A stretch of 40,464 bases of DNA from Armatimonadota bacterium (GCA_016223145.1 JACRPN010000005.1:1-40464); one strand, 5' to 3'. Shown: positions 18,101 through 26,493, numbered from the stretch's first letter. Notes: generated by a model from the sequence alone, not told the origin. A program made the numbers and translations.

Positions 18101-18400
18101 GCCTCGCGGGTCCTGGCTCAAAAGATGATGGAGGAGGGGGGAGCGACGCCAGAGTTGAGGATCACGTACGCGTATCGGCGCGTGCTGTCGAGGGACCCCT
18201 CTAAGGCGGAACTCAGAGTCCTGACGGCGAATCTGGCGGCTCGGACAGATCGGTATCGCAAGGACCCAAAGGCGGCAAGAAGGCTCCTCATCGCCGGAGA
18301 CGCGCCGCTAAATCTGAGCCTCGACCAAGCAGAATTGGCCGCCTACACGCTGACCGCAAGCGCGCTCCTCAACCTGGACGAGACGGTGACCAAGGAATAG
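15131..18400 (+). CDS. PSD1/DUF1549-DUF1553 planctomycete-type cytochrome protein with a LamG-like insert
   Basis: 1089 residues from TTG at 15131, which has GGGAGA 8 bases upstream; a GTG at 15110 adds 7 residues. Order: hydrophobic signal (about 1-18), a low-complexity linker, a cytochrome c domain with CFTCH (93-97), DUF1549/PSCyt2 (about 200-416, with GCARCHDHKYDP), a concanavalin/LamG-like domain (about 513-673, FSYGGWVKP to SVDGFAWCD), and DUF1553/PSD1 (about 774-1060, NRLWERFFGNGLV). It is followed 2 bp later by the DUF1501 gene, the normal partner. The pair is thought to act outside the cytoplasm on complex sulfated or modified glycans, but the chemistry is unproven. The linker before the cytochrome domain is unusually long. 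Confidence 0.93.
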   Translation: MSFAGLGLFAVGVFCSAVGEGVGRQQSAPEGGSGALFRTQATASSHRALTSVSSLGSTELMATSVPALDEGRDASADEPIEFNRDIRPILSLCFTCHGPAAGDGVAGLRLDSFEGATKKLEDGKQAIVPGNPDASELVRRVEATDEAILMPPPSSHKVLTAADKANLRRWILEGAKYKPHWAFVKPVRPPLPTVKNTKWARSSIDRFVLARLEHGGLKPEPEAEKGRLLRRVSLDLTGIPPTPAELDAFLSDQSSRAYEKAVDRLLASPRYGERMAMDWMDYARYADSNGYQADYERYQWRWRDWVIDAFNGNMPYDQFTVWQIAGDLLPNATMEQKLATGFNRNHRINTEGGVIAEEWRVENVIDRVETTSAIWLGLTSGCARCHDHKYDPLTQRDFYRMFAFYNNVPETGSGEERPINHPPTLKTPTAAQSAELARLTALIDKNAKWMSGRAAANRARSASWALAPEKPLKTAGQLSQVRLSATSGLKTEGKVQFEPGRATGSAALSEGGFIDLGDAGASFEKDTPFSYGGWVKPANGEGAPFARMDSGNAFRGWECSLVGGRPQAHLINRWPENALKIAAKNTIPNGKWTHLFFTYDGSMKAKGFRMYVNGKAVETTVENDRLSETIKTGVSTKLGRRTNSEQFAGSVDGFAWCDAEMTPAEVAQLAAAHPARPLLAIPKEKRSKEQSEEVARLWSLDNDKAFAKTAAESESAQEDLRKLEASIPTTMVLEEMPKSRDCYVLERGQYDKHGEPVEAGLPSWLPNMPSGAPNNRLGFAQWIVSPENPLTARVTVNRLWERFFGNGLVSTVEDFGTRAEYPSHPELLDWLATELVRLKWNLKAFIKEIVMSRAYRQSSAISEEKLEKDPQNRLISRGPRFRLPGEVIRDQALFVSGLLAEKLGGPSVYPYMPEAVWDETNFYGNLRNYKHASGPNLYRRSLYTIWKRTAAPPNMLLFDVPAREACRVRRARTDTPLQALTLMNDQTFVEASRVLAQKMMEEGGATPELRITYAYRRVLSRDPSKAELRVLTANLAARTDRYRKDPKAARRLLIAGDAPLNLSLDQAELAAYTLTASALLNLDETVTKE

Positions 18401-18402
18401 CC

Positions 18403-19956
18403 ATGAAAAACGACTTTCAGCTTCAAGACCAGTTCAACCGCCGAACCTTCCTCAAGCGAACCGGCGGCGTGGGTCTGGCTGCCCTGGCGTCATTGCTCGT
18501 GAGGGAAGGGTGGGCCGAGACAGGTCCGAGGTCCGAGGCTCGAAGCTTGCTGGGACCAAGAGACGAAGGGACGAAGGGACTGAGGGACGTAGGCACAGAC
18601 CCAAACCCCACACCCCGAACCCTAAACCCTTCCGAGGGCGGCCTCCCAGGATTGCCGCACTTTCCCGCAAAGGCCAAGCGGGTCATCTATCTGTTCCAGT
18701 CCGGCGCGCCGAGCCAGATCGACCTGTACGACCCGAAGCCACAGCTCAAAGAGCGCTTCAGAGAAGACCTTCCGGCGAGCGTGCGTATGGGCCAGCGCCT
18801 GACCGGCATGACTAGCGGGCAGAAGGCGTTCCCAGTCGCGCCGGGCATTTTCGGTGCCAAGACCTTTGGGCAGAGCGGGCTCACGATCAGCGAATTGCTC
18901 CCGAACATCGGCGGGATCGCCGACGAGATTTGCATGATCCGGTCGATGTTCACCGACGCGATCAACCACGATCCGGCCGTCACGTTTGTACAGACCGGGC
19001 ACCAGCTTGCGGGCCGACCCAGCATGGGGTCCTGGCTCAGCTACGGGCTCGGGACGATGAACCGCGACCTCCCGACCTACGTGGTGCTCACCAGCATCGG
19101 GCGGGGAAGGCAAGACGATCAGCCGCTCTATGACCGGTTATGGGGCTCGGGGTTCATCCCGACCCAGCACCAAGGGGTCAAGTTCCGAAACACCGGCGAC
19201 CCCGTTCTGTTCCTCTCCGATCCTCACGGCATCGATCGTCAAACGCGGCGCGAAATGCTCGATGAGCTGATGGGGCTCAACAAGATTCAGCGGACCGCCA
19301 CCGGCGACCCTGAAGTGGACACCCGAATTTCGCAGTACGAGCTGGCATTCAGGATGCAGGCGTCCGTGCCAGAGCTTCTCGACATCTCCACCGAGCCCAG
19401 CGCCGTGTTGGAGATGTACGGCCCCGACGTCCATCGAAAGGGTAGCTATGCTTACAACTGCCTGCTCGCAAGGCGCTTGGCAGAGCGTGGCGTCCGGTTC
19501 GTTCAGCTTTTCCACATGGGGTGGGACCACCACTTCGACCTTCCCAGGATGGTGAGGGGCCAGGCCCAAGACACCGATATACCGTCCTCGGCGCTGATCA
19601 AGGACCTGAAGCAGCGGGGGATGCTCGACGACACTCTGGTCGTGTGGGGCGGCGAGTTTGGGAGAACGGTCTACTCGCAGGGCGACCTGACAGAGACGAA
19701 TTACGGCCGCGACCACCACCCGCGCTGCTTCTCCATTTGGATGGCCGGCGGCGGCATCAAGCCGGGCATGAGCTACGGGCAGACCGACGATTACAGCTAC
19801 AACATCGCTGAGAACCCGGTCAGCATGCACGACCTGCATGCGACGATGCTGCACCTTTTGGGGGTCGACCATGAGCGCCTAACCTTCAAGTACCTCGGCC
19901 GCGACTTCCGGCTCACGGACGTGAGCGGGGAAGTGCCGAGCGCGATTCTGAAGTAG
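18403..19956 (+). CDS. DUF1501 (sulfatase-fold) Tat-exported protein
   Basis: 517 residues; ATG 2 bp after the PSD1 stop. A twin-arginine signal, NRRTFLKRTGGVGLAALAS (12-30), indicates folded export. The alkaline-phosphatase-like DUF1501 core runs from about residue 92 (KRVIYLFQSGAPSQIDLYD) to the end, with VVWGGEFGRTVYSQGD and GRDHHPRCFSIWMAGGGI as the conserved metal-site region. Residues about 39-80 are a non-conserved, Pro/Gly/Arg/Asp-rich segment coded by dispersed repeats (four 8-bp units at 18565-18596, then an AACCC-type run), yet the frame holds. It would work with the PSD1 protein; substrate unknown. Confidence 0.93.
   Translation: MKNDFQLQDQFNRRTFLKRTGGVGLAALASLLVREGWAETGPRSEARSLLGPRDEGTKGLRDVGTDPNPTPRTLNPSEGGLPGLPHFPAKAKRVIYLFQSGAPSQIDLYDPKPQLKERFREDLPASVRMGQRLTGMTSGQKAFPVAPGIFGAKTFGQSGLTISELLPNIGGIADEICMIRSMFTDAINHDPAVTFVQTGHQLAGRPSMGSWLSYGLGTMNRDLPTYVVLTSIGRGRQDDQPLYDRLWGSGFIPTQHQGVKFRNTGDPVLFLSDPHGIDRQTRREMLDELMGLNKIQRTATGDPEVDTRISQYELAFRMQASVPELLDISTEPSAVLEMYGPDVHRKGSYAYNCLLARRLAERGVRFVQLFHMGWDHHFDLPRMVRGQAQDTDIPSSALIKDLKQRGMLDDTLVVWGGEFGRTVYSQGDLTETNYGRDHHPRCFSIWMAGGGIKPGMSYGQTDDYSYNIAENPVSMHDLHATMLHLLGVDHERLTFKYLGRDFRLTDVSGEVPSAILK
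18565..18596. repeat. Four 8-bp tandem units inside the DUF1501 gene
   Basis: Units GAAGGGAC, GAAGGGAC, TGAGGGAC and GTAGGCAC. Same unit and copy number as the intergenic array at 12675-12706. It is followed by an AACCCCACACCCC / AACCCTAAACCC run (about 18600-18630) whose reverse complement resembles 10796-10815. Confidence 0.8.
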
Positions 19957-20027
19957 GTTCCGGTGAACAGTGATCGGCGATGGTCGGTATCAACTCCGGG
20001 TCCTCCCTCCGTTCTGAAGGGGAGTAC

Positions 20028-20058
20028 TGTAGGCGCCGGTTCGGTGCCGGCGTCCGGT
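20028..20058. repeat. GTAG-hairpin dispersed repeat
   Basis: TGTAGG, then CGCCGG-ttcggtg-CCGGCG, then TCCGG. The right flank TCCGG is shared with the copy at 12715-12742. Confidence 0.6.
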
Positions 20059-20123
20059 GGTGAGGTCGAAGATCCCGTCGCCTCTGGCCGGGAGGGGATG
20101 GGAATGCGGCGTAGGTCCAACAT

Positions 20124-20327
20124 TTAGGTACTCGGGTTTCCAGGACGCCCGAACCCAATCTCGTTAACCCATACGGCCAGGTCGGAATAGACAACCGTAA
20201 TCCATTCCCCAGATGTGTCGTTATTTATTTCCGAAATCGCTACAACTTGCCAACCGTGCTGGCACATCTCGTTCATTCCTGCTTCGGCTTCTTCAATTTG
20301 GTTATATCGCCGGACCTTGTAAGCCAT
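20124..20327 (-). CDS. Small DUF4177-like protein of unknown function
   Basis: 67 residues, ATG 9 bases after a strong GGAGGGGAGG. The pattern YKVRRYNQIEEAEAGMNEMC followed by GWQVVAISE resembles DUF4177-type small alpha/beta proteins, in which a helix is followed by a GW-containing strand. The last ~12 residues (IGFGRPGNPST) are coded by a copy of the dispersed TTCGGG/AAACCCGA repeat, so the natural C-terminus has probably been replaced. It lies 13 bp downstream of another small gene, forming a two-gene unit. No function known. Confidence 0.65.
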   Translation of the reverse strand: MAYKVRRYNQIEEAEAGMNEMCQHGWQVVAISEINNDTSGEWITVVYSDLAVWVNEIGFGRPGNPST

Positions 20328-20340
20328 TTCGCCTCCCCTC

Positions 20341-20601
20341 CTACGGCACCGTCACCACGCTCAAAATCGCTGAAGTCGCTCCGACTCTCGCGCTGTTTTG
20401 TATCTCTTGCGCGCGGTATTCGCGCTGTTCAGGCTGGCCTGCAGCAATCGGCGCGCGGGCATCGACGTATTCCGCCGTCTGAGAAATCCCAAGCTGCTCC
20501 CAAGTGCCAGCGCTGCGCTTGCTGCCCACCGCAATCAAGCCGAACGTCTCGGTGAGGTCTAAGGGCGAGACAGTTCCCCAATTGTCCCTGGCTATTCCCA
20601 T
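20341..20601 (-). CDS. Small hypothetical protein
   Basis: 86 residues from the ATG of MGIARDNWGT; a TTG five codons upstream is less likely. No ribosome site is visible, and the start lies at the edge of a palindrome that may contain its -10 box, so a leaderless message is possible. No signal peptide, membrane segment or known domain. The sequence (EYVDARAPIAAGQPEQREYRAQEI) is polar, and the C-terminal SARVGATSAILSVVTVP is a plausible beta hairpin. It is first in a unit with the 20124 gene and divergent from the DUF433 gene. Confidence 0.5.
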   Translation of the reverse strand: MGIARDNWGTVSPLDLTETFGLIAVGSKRSAGTWEQLGISQTAEYVDARAPIAAGQPEQREYRAQEIQNSARVGATSAILSVVTVP

Positions 20602-20624
20602 CGAGTCATTGTACAATAGACTCG
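20602..20624. promoter_or_regulatory. Palindrome between divergent small genes; possible TA operator
   Basis: CGAGTC and GACTCG arms (one arm offset by a base) surround ATTGTACAAT, itself a perfect palindrome. TACAAT on the plus strand and TATTGT on the minus strand are back-to-back -10-like boxes. It lies 12 bp before the DUF433 start and touches the start of the 20341 gene. Confidence 0.5.
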
Positions 20625-20636
20625 AAACGTGACGAA

Positions 20637-20876
20637 ATGAATCCCAACAGCTATCTTAGCCGAGACCCGAAGGTATGCGGAGGCGAAACCGTGTTCAAGG
20701 GCACAAGGGTGCTGCTTCGGACGGTCTTGGCGAGCCTAGCCGAAGGGGACCGGGAAGAGGATCTGCTGGAAGCATTCCCTACGCTCACAGTGGACCACAT
20801 TCGTGCGGCAGTCGCATTCGCCGCAAATTCGGCGCTAGAGGATCAGCCCGTGCCGGCGGTGCCCCAAGTCCGGTGA
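20637..20876 (+). CDS. DUF433 antitoxin-like protein
   Basis: 79 residues, all one DUF433 domain: DPKVCGGETVFKGTRVLLRT, then EGDREEDLLEAFPTLTVDHIRAAVAFAA, the helix-turn-helix-like half. DUF433 proteins are encoded with PIN-like proteins and are taken to be their antitoxins and autoregulators. The stop overlaps the next gene's GTG by 4 bp (GTGA). Start ATG at 20637 follows the palindrome described at 20602. Confidence 0.88.
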   Translation: MNPNSYLSRDPKVCGGETVFKGTRVLLRTVLASLAEGDREEDLLEAFPTLTVDHIRAAVAFAANSALEDQPVPAVPQVR

Positions 20877-21229
20877 AGATCAAGCTGGACGAGAACATCC
20901 CAATCAACGTCGCGTCTTCATTTGGCGCGATCCACGAAGTTGATTCAGTCCTTTCGGAAGGGCTCCAAGGCCACGACGACTCTGCGATTTGGGCCGCTGC
21001 CCAAGCGGATGGACGGTTCCTGATAACTCAAGACTTGGATTTCTCGGACCTGCGAGCCTATCTCCCTGGGACTCACGCGGGCATTTTGCTTCTTCGGCTA
21101 CGCAGTCCCTCGCGGGCTGCGATGATCGCACGGGTCACCGAGATTTCGGAGATGGAGGACTTCCCAAACTGGGAGGGGTGTTTCGTGGTCGCGACAGACT
21201 CGAAAACTCGTGTTCGGAGACCAAGCTAG
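20873..21229 (+). CDS. DUF5615 PIN-like toxin
   Basis: 118 residues from the GTG that overlaps the DUF433 stop. The start KIKLDENIPINV carries the first acidic residues, and FLITQDLDFSDLRAY the second pair (the D-D of the PIN-like metal site), with GTHAGILLLRLR as the central strand. It should be an RNase toxin held by the DUF433 antitoxin. Active-site Asp residues are intact, so it may be functional. It is cotranscribed with DUF433 and followed by an MmcQ-like gene. Confidence 0.88.
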   Translation: MKIKLDENIPINVASSFGAIHEVDSVLSEGLQGHDDSAIWAAAQADGRFLITQDLDFSDLRAYLPGTHAGILLLRLRSPSRAAMIARVTEISEMEDFPNWEGCFVVATDSKTRVRRPS

Positions 21230-21347
21230 CAAGCTCCGAAAATGCGGCAATGTCAGCCCGTCCGACTTGGGGCAGCTACCCCAGAGACGATGCCTCTCGG
21301 AAAAACGCAGAAGCTCTGCGTCGGGGATTGCAGTCAAAATCACCTCT

Positions 21348-21668
21348 GTGACCTACGACGACTTGGTGTCACTGGCTATGGAGCTGCCCGAGACGTCGGA
21401 AGGGCCGACTTGGGGCACATCCGGCGTCAAACGCAAGAATCGCTTCATGTTCCGGATCAAGGAGGACGGTGAGTCCGTGGCCATCCGGCTCGACTGGGAT
21501 ACCCGGGACCGGTTGCTGAAGGAGCGCCCGGAAGTGTGCTTCCTGACGCCTCATTACGAGAACTACCCGGCGTTGCTCGCCCTCTTGGAGTCCCTGGACT
21601 CGGAGCTGGCATGCGAGCTGGTTCGGGCCAGCTGGGAGTTCGCCCCCAGCAAGGACCAACGCAGCTGA
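21348..21668 (+). CDS. MmcQ/YjbR-family protein
   Basis: 106 residues from GTG (GTG ACC TAC GAC GAC); the open frame extends upstream to 21210, but family members start near MTYDDL. Typical features: ALELPETSEGPTWG-like beginning (here AMELPETSEGPTWG), a KRKNRFMFRI strand, AIRLDWDTRDRLLKERPEVCF, and a C-terminal helix ending in ELVRASWEF. The double-wing fold is related to DNA-binding CyaY-like proteins; the role is unknown. No ribosome site is visible. Its convergent end is 4 bp from the CopA gene end. Confidence 0.85.
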   Translation: MTYDDLVSLAMELPETSEGPTWGTSGVKRKNRFMFRIKEDGESVAIRLDWDTRDRLLKERPEVCFLTPHYENYPALLALLESLDSELACELVRASWEFAPSKDQRS

Positions 21669-21672
21669 GCGG

Positions 21673-24132
21673 CTAAAGGCGTACGCTCCTAAGCCGCAAA
21701 GCATTCGCGATGACGCTCACGGAGCTGAGGCTCATGGCCGCTGCCGCAATCATCGGACTCAGGAGGACGCCGAAGAAAGGATAGAGAACACCGGCCGCCA
21801 GAGGAACGCCGAGCGTGTTGTAGCCGAACGCCCAAATGAGATTGAGCCGAATGTTCGACATCACGGCGCGACTCAACTTCCGCGCTCTTAGGATGCCACT
21901 CAACTCGCCTTTGACCAGCGTAATCGCGGAAGTATGGATGGCCACGTCGGTGCCCGTTCCCATCGCGATGCCCACGTCTGCCGCAGCGAGTCCCGGAGCA
22001 TCGTTTACGCCATCGCCGGCCATGGCAACCACTTTTCCTGCTTGGCGCAGCTCCTGAATGACCTTCGCCTTGTCCTCGGGCCGCTGGTTTGCTCGGAATT
22101 GGCGCAGGCCGAGCTTCGAGGCGACAGCCTCAGCCACTCCCTGGGCGTCTCCCGTGAGCATCACCGGCTCGATGCCGAGTTCAGCGAGGTGAGCGAGTAG
22201 GGCCGCAGCATCAGGCTTGATCGGGTCCTCGACCCCGATGAGGCCGATAACAGCCCCGTCGCGACAGACGAAGACGGTGGTTTGTCCCTTCGCCTGCAGC
22301 TCTAGGGCCAACCGGGCCAGATCCCCGGGCTCAATGGCGAGAGATTCGAGCAGCGCCAGGTTGCCAAGGGCAACAGGCGCGCCGTTAAGGGTGCCTTTGA
22401 GCCCCAAACCCGTCAGGGATGAGAAGTCCTGAACCGCGCTGGGCTCGACGCCCTGGGTGGCGGCTGCTTCAAGGATGGCTGCGGCGAGCGGATGCTCGCT
22501 CGATCTTTCAAGTCCCGAGGCCAAGGCGAGAACCTCTTGCGAGCTGATGGTGCCTGCCTGGAGAATGGCCGCCACCTTTGGTTTGCCGACGGTGAGCGTG
22601 CCGGTTTTGTCCAAGACCAACGTGTCGACTCGCTCCATGAGTTCTAGGGCGTGAGCGTCCTTGACAAGCACGCCTGCCTGGGCTCCGCGCCCCGTGCCCA
22701 CCATGATCGACATCGGCGTCGCCAATCCCAGAGCACAGGGGCAGGCGATGATGAGGACGGCGACGGCGTTCAGGATCGCATACGCGAGCTTGGGCTCCGG
22801 CCCCCAGACGGCCCAGCAAACAAAGCTTAGGGCCGCACTCAGCACCACAGCCGGCACGAAGATCGCGGAGACGCGATCGGCAACCGTTTGGATGGGCGCC
22901 CGCGATCGCTGGGCCTCGCTGACCAGCTTGACGATCTGTGCCAGCAGCGTGTCCTTTCCAAGGCGTTCTGCGCGCATCACGAATCCTCCGCTGCCGTTGA
23001 GGGTTCCTCCGACGACGTCGTCACCCTCGCGCTTTGAGACCGGAAGCGACTCGCCGGTCAGCATCGATTCGTCGACGGCGCTTTGGCCTTCCGTGACGAC
23101 ACCATCGACCGGTACTTTCTCCCCTGGGCGAACACGCAGGAGGTCGCCGACTTGAAGGTCGCGCAAAGGCACATCTTCTTCCTTTCCGTCGGCGGCCACC
23201 CGCCTGGCGGTTTTGGGCGCCAGGCCCAATAGGGCCCGGATCGCGGTGCCGGTTTGGGAGCGCGCTTTCAACTCCATGACCTGTCCCAAAGCGACAAGGG
23301 TCAGAATCACCGCTGCAGACTCGAAATAGACCGGGACGGCGCCCATGTGGTCGCGAAACGATGCAGGGAAGAGCCCTGGGGCAACGGTTGCGATCAGGCT
23401 GTGCAGATAGGCCACGGCCGTTCCGATCCCGATAAGGGTGAACATATTCGGGCTTCGCAGCTTCAGGGAAACCCATGCCCGCTCAAAAAACGGCTTGCCG
23501 TTCCACATGGCCCAGGTGGCAAAGAGCGCCTGGATCGCCGCACCGGCGCGGGCGTTGTGCGGGAAGAGGTCGAGGCCGACCATCGGGCCCATGGCGATCA
23601 CGAGGATCGGAACGGTAAAGGCAAGACCGGCCCAGAACCGGCGGCTCATGTCTTCGAGTTCCGGGTTCTTCTCTTCGATCTCGATTTCGCGCGGTTCGAG
23701 CGCCATGCCGCATTTCGGGCAGTTGCCCGGCCCGTCTTGAACCACCTCCGGGTGCATCGGGCAGACATAGACCTGTTTGGTGAGCTCTAGCGAGACCTCT
23801 TCGGGTTCCAGCGCCATGCCGCACTTGGGGCAGGGGCCAGGTCCAATTTGGCGAATCTCGGGGCACATCGGACAGATATAGACACGGGTGTCGCCTTCGG
23901 CAGCCTTGGCCTCGGCTTCATCGGCTGCTTTCCGTTTTTCGGGGTCGAGGTAGCGTTCCGGGTCGGCGTCGAACTTCGTTTTGCAGCCGGCGCAGCAGAA
24001 GTAATAGTCCTTTTCCTGATAGGTGGACTTTGGCGTGTCTTCCACAGGTTCGACGGTCATCGAGCAGACCGGGTCGATATGTCCCTTGGGTTTGGCCATT
24101 TGCAGGGGCTGGAGGTTGCGTCGAGGTTCCAT
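21673..24132 (-). CDS. copA: Copper-translocating P1B-type ATPase with YHS and two HMBD domains
   Basis: 819 residues. N-terminal YHS domain (19-62), then two heavy-metal-binding domains (85-110 and 121-147), the first with CPMCP where CPMHP is usual. The ATPase core has the CPC ion-path motif ([13 protein letters not shown]), DKTGTLT phosphorylation site, [10 protein letters not shown] (HP motif), GDGVNDAP hinge, and at the end FGYNTLGVP and [16 protein letters not shown], which mark the Cu+ group. It exports Cu+ from the cytosol using ATP. ATG at 24132 is behind GGGAG; a second Met 11 codons on lacks one. The usual HMA domain is absent, replaced by YHS/HMBD. No CopZ, CueR or CsoR adjoins. 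Confidence 0.95.
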   Translation of the reverse strand: MEPRRNLQPLQMAKPKGHIDPVCSMTVEPVEDTPKSTYQEKDYYFCCAGCKTKFDADPERYLDPEKRKAADEAEAKAAEGDTRVYICPMCPEIRQIGPGPCPKCGMALEPEEVSLELTKQVYVCPMHPEVVQDGPGNCPKCGMALEPREIEIEEKNPELEDMSRRFWAGLAFTVPILVIAMGPMVGLDLFPHNARAGAAIQALFATWAMWNGKPFFERAWVSLKLRSPNMFTLIGIGTAVAYLHSLIATVAPGLFPASFRDHMGAVPVYFESAAVILTLVALGQVMELKARSQTGTAIRALLGLAPKTARRVAADGKEEDVPLRDLQVGDLLRVRPGEKVPVDGVVTEGQSAVDESMLTGESLPVSKREGDDVVGGTLNGSGGFVMRAERLGKDTLLAQIVKLVSEAQRSRAPIQTVADRVSAIFVPAVVLSAALSFVCWAVWGPEPKLAYAILNAVAVLIIACPCALGLATPMSIMVGTGRGAQAGVLVKDAHALELMERVDTLVLDKTGTLTVGKPKVAAILQAGTISSQEVLALASGLERSSEHPLAAAILEAAATQGVEPSAVQDFSSLTGLGLKGTLNGAPVALGNLALLESLAIEPGDLARLALELQAKGQTTVFVCRDGAVIGLIGVEDPIKPDAAALLAHLAELGIEPVMLTGDAQGVAEAVASKLGLRQFRANQRPEDKAKVIQELRQAGKVVAMAGDGVNDAPGLAAADVGIAMGTGTDVAIHTSAITLVKGELSGILRARKLSRAVMSNIRLNLIWAFGYNTLGVPLAAGVLYPFFGVLLSPMIAAAAMSLSSVSVIANALRLRSVRL

Positions 24133-24171
24133 GGTTGAGGCTCCCGCATCGCCGTCTAGCTTTCAGGACCA

Positions 24172-24232
24172 CCTCGCCCCTTGTGGGAGAGGTCGGTGAG
24201 CTCCGGCGAACCGGGTGAGGGGTCGCCAGGCG
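24172..24232. repeat. Dispersed GTGGGAGAGG/GGGTGAGGGG repeat
   Basis: Arms CCTCGCCCC...GTGAGGGG flank GTGGGAGAGG and a CCGGCGAACCGG hairpin. This resembles the CTCTCCC/GGGTGAGGG type of repeat seen between genes in many bacteria. A related short hairpin lies at 1448-1468. Confidence 0.4.
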
Positions 24233-24313
24233 CCGAAACGTAGCGGCCGTGCGGGCCCCACTAGGCTACCTCTTGTCCTAAGGGTTCGCCTGTTGCTGGG
24301 ATATGCTCGATGG

Positions 24314-24724
24314 ATGAAGTCCGAGACCGCTTACCTGACCTTTCAGACCCAACAGAGGGAGGAGTTCGTCTGCATTACTGAGGAGGTCGCCCGGGTCGTA
24401 GGCAAGTCCGGGATTCTAGAGGGGTTTTGCCTCGTGAGCGCCATGCACATCACCTCCGCGGTCTATGTGAACGACCTCGAGCACGGCCTGATCGAGGACA
24501 TCAAGGAGTGGCTGCGGGGCCTTGCTCCCACCAAGGACTATCGCCACCACCGGACCGGCGAGGACAACGGCGAGGCGCACCTAAAGAACCTGGTCTTGCA
24601 TCACCAGGTGATCCTCCCCATCACCTCTGGGCGGCTTGACCTTGGACCCTGGCAGCAGGTGTTCTATGCCGAATTCGATGGGCAACGCCGCAAGCGCGTG
24701 ATCGTAAAGGCAATTGGTGAATGA
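24314..24724 (+). CDS. YjbQ/UPF0047-family protein
   Basis: 136 residues, the normal length. Conserved blocks: [17 protein letters not shown] (His of the family's metal or substrate site), [29 protein letters not shown] (the HxxG/NxxxH core), and [12 protein letters not shown]. Members are linked with thiamine-phosphate synthase side activity, but their physiological role is unsettled. ATG at 24314 is followed by a plausible [12 protein letters not shown] start. The TGA overlaps the next gene's ATG by 4 bp, so the Clp_N-like protein is coupled to it. Confidence 0.93.
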   Translation: MKSETAYLTFQTQQREEFVCITEEVARVVGKSGILEGFCLVSAMHITSAVYVNDLEHGLIEDIKEWLRGLAPTKDYRHHRTGEDNGEAHLKNLVLHHQVILPITSGRLDLGPWQQVFYAEFDGQRRKRVIVKAIGE

Positions 24725-26493
24725 TGAAAGAACCTGGAAAGCGGGCAAGACCGGACCCGGCAGCAACGTCTCTCTTGATGCTCGCTGGGAACGAGCGGAT
24801 GGTACGCCGGGCTCATCTCGGACTTGACAAGGCTATGGAGGAGATGACGGGCAGTGCGGACGTGCTTGCCACGTTTCTCAAGAACCATGCCGACGCCGCT
24901 GAGCCGCTTGCCCGCGGGTTGGGAACCGAGGCGGATGTGATCCGGCAACGGGCGGAAGCGATTGGCCCAACCTCGGAGCCGCCTGCCGATCCACCAAGGC
25001 TCCCGCCTAACAAGCAGGAGGCCCTGGATAGGCTAAGAAGCGAAGCCGAATGGAAAGCCCCTTGGTCGGCTCCCGTCACGAGGGCGATGCAAGAGGCCCG
25101 GGATGAGGCGACAACCGATGGCCGCGAGATCTACAGCGTGGGAGAGATGATGGCCGCGCTGCTCGCCTCGGACTGTGAAGCGAGGATGCTGCTTCTGGAG
25201 TTCGGGCCTGCCTCAACACTTGACCGTGCGGTGCGCGAGTTGAAGGGCCGCAAAACACAAGAAGTTGACTTCATGGTCGAGTTTCAAAAGAACATGAAGT
25301 CGATGCTCGACGCGGCTTGGCCTAAGCTGATGGAAGAGGCTAAGCAGATGTCAGCCGATGGCTCGACGCAACGGGACCCGAATGCGCTGAAGGAGGAGCA
25401 TTACGCGAAGGACCCGGCATACTACGACGCGCCCGTTGACCTAGCGAAAAGGCTAAGGGAACCCGTGCCCGACGCTCGCTACCGGAACACCCTGCTTGGC
25501 GGTATCTGCCTGCATGCCGCAGAGAACGAGGCGCGGAGACGAAGCGCCCCTTCCGTTCGGCTTGATCACATGGTATACGTGCTGCTCCAGGATGGCACGG
25601 ACACGGCCGAGTTCCTCGATGGGCTGAAAGTCGACCGAATAGCCTGGCGAAGAAGGCTCGACGAAGCTCTGCCGTACTATCCCGAAGGCCCACGATGGCC
25701 CGCCAACGCCCGAGATCTGGGCATGAGCATCCCCGACCCGGGCGAGACGCACCTTAAGAAGGAGGTTCCAGATTTCCTGGACGTTTCCTCATTAAGCAAG
25801 GAGGAGCGAGGCGAGTACTTCGAAAGGAAGGCGTCAGAACGGAATTTCACGGACCTTGCGTTTCTGGTCCAAGTCCCCACAGAGGATGCTTCCGTGGGCC
25901 ATCAGCTCTTTCAGGAGGCGAATATCTCTCAAGACGCGATCAGAGCCGCCGTCCGCTCAAAGGAGACCGGCGATCCGGAGTGGTACCTGCGAAAGCCGAA
26001 TCTTGCCGAGCAGCTTCGAGACAGTGGCATGGCAACGAGCCTCAACATGCTTCTTTCCGAAAGGCGATGCTTTGAGGCAGCAGAGTTCGAGGCCCGTACC
26101 CGATGGGCGCCATCAATAACGCTCGATCATCTGCTGCTCGCATTGTTGGGGGATGGAACAGATACTTCGGCCTTCGTTGAGTCGATGGGAATTGACCGCA
26201 AGAGCCTGCTCCAAGAGATAGATCGAACGTGCCCTCGGTACAGCTCTGGTCCCTATTTCCCCGAGAGAGATCGCTCCTCCATGTTGGGTTTGGCCGCGTT
26301 CGGGATCCTGGCCAAAAGGCGGTTCAGCGATCTGCTTGCGATCTACGAGCTGCTGAATGACCCGCTCTCGGACTCCACGGCTGCGGGGCGGGTTGGGCTA
26401 AGGCTGCTCATAGACCGGGGTGTGACGCTGGACAACGTGCGCGCGTTTCTGAGTTCATTGGGGGTCGACATCTCGGAGTATGAAAATGGCTAG
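24721..26493 (+). CDS. Multi-module Clp_N-like protein lacking an ATPase
   Basis: 590 residues. The ATG (24721, or the next codon 24724) overlaps the yjbQ stop. It appears to be about six Clp_N-like half repeats, in three pairs: roughly 15-82 and 118-176, 254-316 and 350-415, 440-502 and 520-585. The middle ones are clear duplicates: [20 protein letters not shown] and [20 protein letters not shown], each then followed by a GTDT-A-F segment and a VD/ID helix, and each preceded by DPxYY/DPEWY. Clp_N domains recruit substrates or partners to ClpA/B/C ATPases. No Walker motif or AAA+ domain is present, so it would be an adaptor, chaperone-like sink or binding protein. Function not known. Confidence 0.8.
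   Translation: MMKEPGKRARPDPAATSLLMLAGNERMVRRAHLGLDKAMEEMTGSADVLATFLKNHADAAEPLARGLGTEADVIRQRAEAIGPTSEPPADPPRLPPNKQEALDRLRSEAEWKAPWSAPVTRAMQEARDEATTDGREIYSVGEMMAALLASDCEARMLLLEFGPASTLDRAVRELKGRKTQEVDFMVEFQKNMKSMLDAAWPKLMEEAKQMSADGSTQRDPNALKEEHYAKDPAYYDAPVDLAKRLREPVPDARYRNTLLGGICLHAAENEARRRSAPSVRLDHMVYVLLQDGTDTAEFLDGLKVDRIAWRRRLDEALPYYPEGPRWPANARDLGMSIPDPGETHLKKEVPDFLDVSSLSKEERGEYFERKASERNFTDLAFLVQVPTEDASVGHQLFQEANISQDAIRAAVRSKETGDPEWYLRKPNLAEQLRDSGMATSLNMLLSERRCFEAAEFEARTRWAPSITLDHLLLALLGDGTDTSAFVESMGIDRKSLLQEIDRTCPRYSSGPYFPERDRSSMLGLAAFGILAKRRFSDLLAIYELLNDPLSDSTAAGRVGLRLLIDRGVTLDNVRAFLSSLGVDISEYENG

Noticed and set aside
18600-18630. TTTAGGG/AACCCTAAACCC telomere-like run
   Set aside because: Short, interrupted and inside a gene; better explained as part of the local simple-repeat family.
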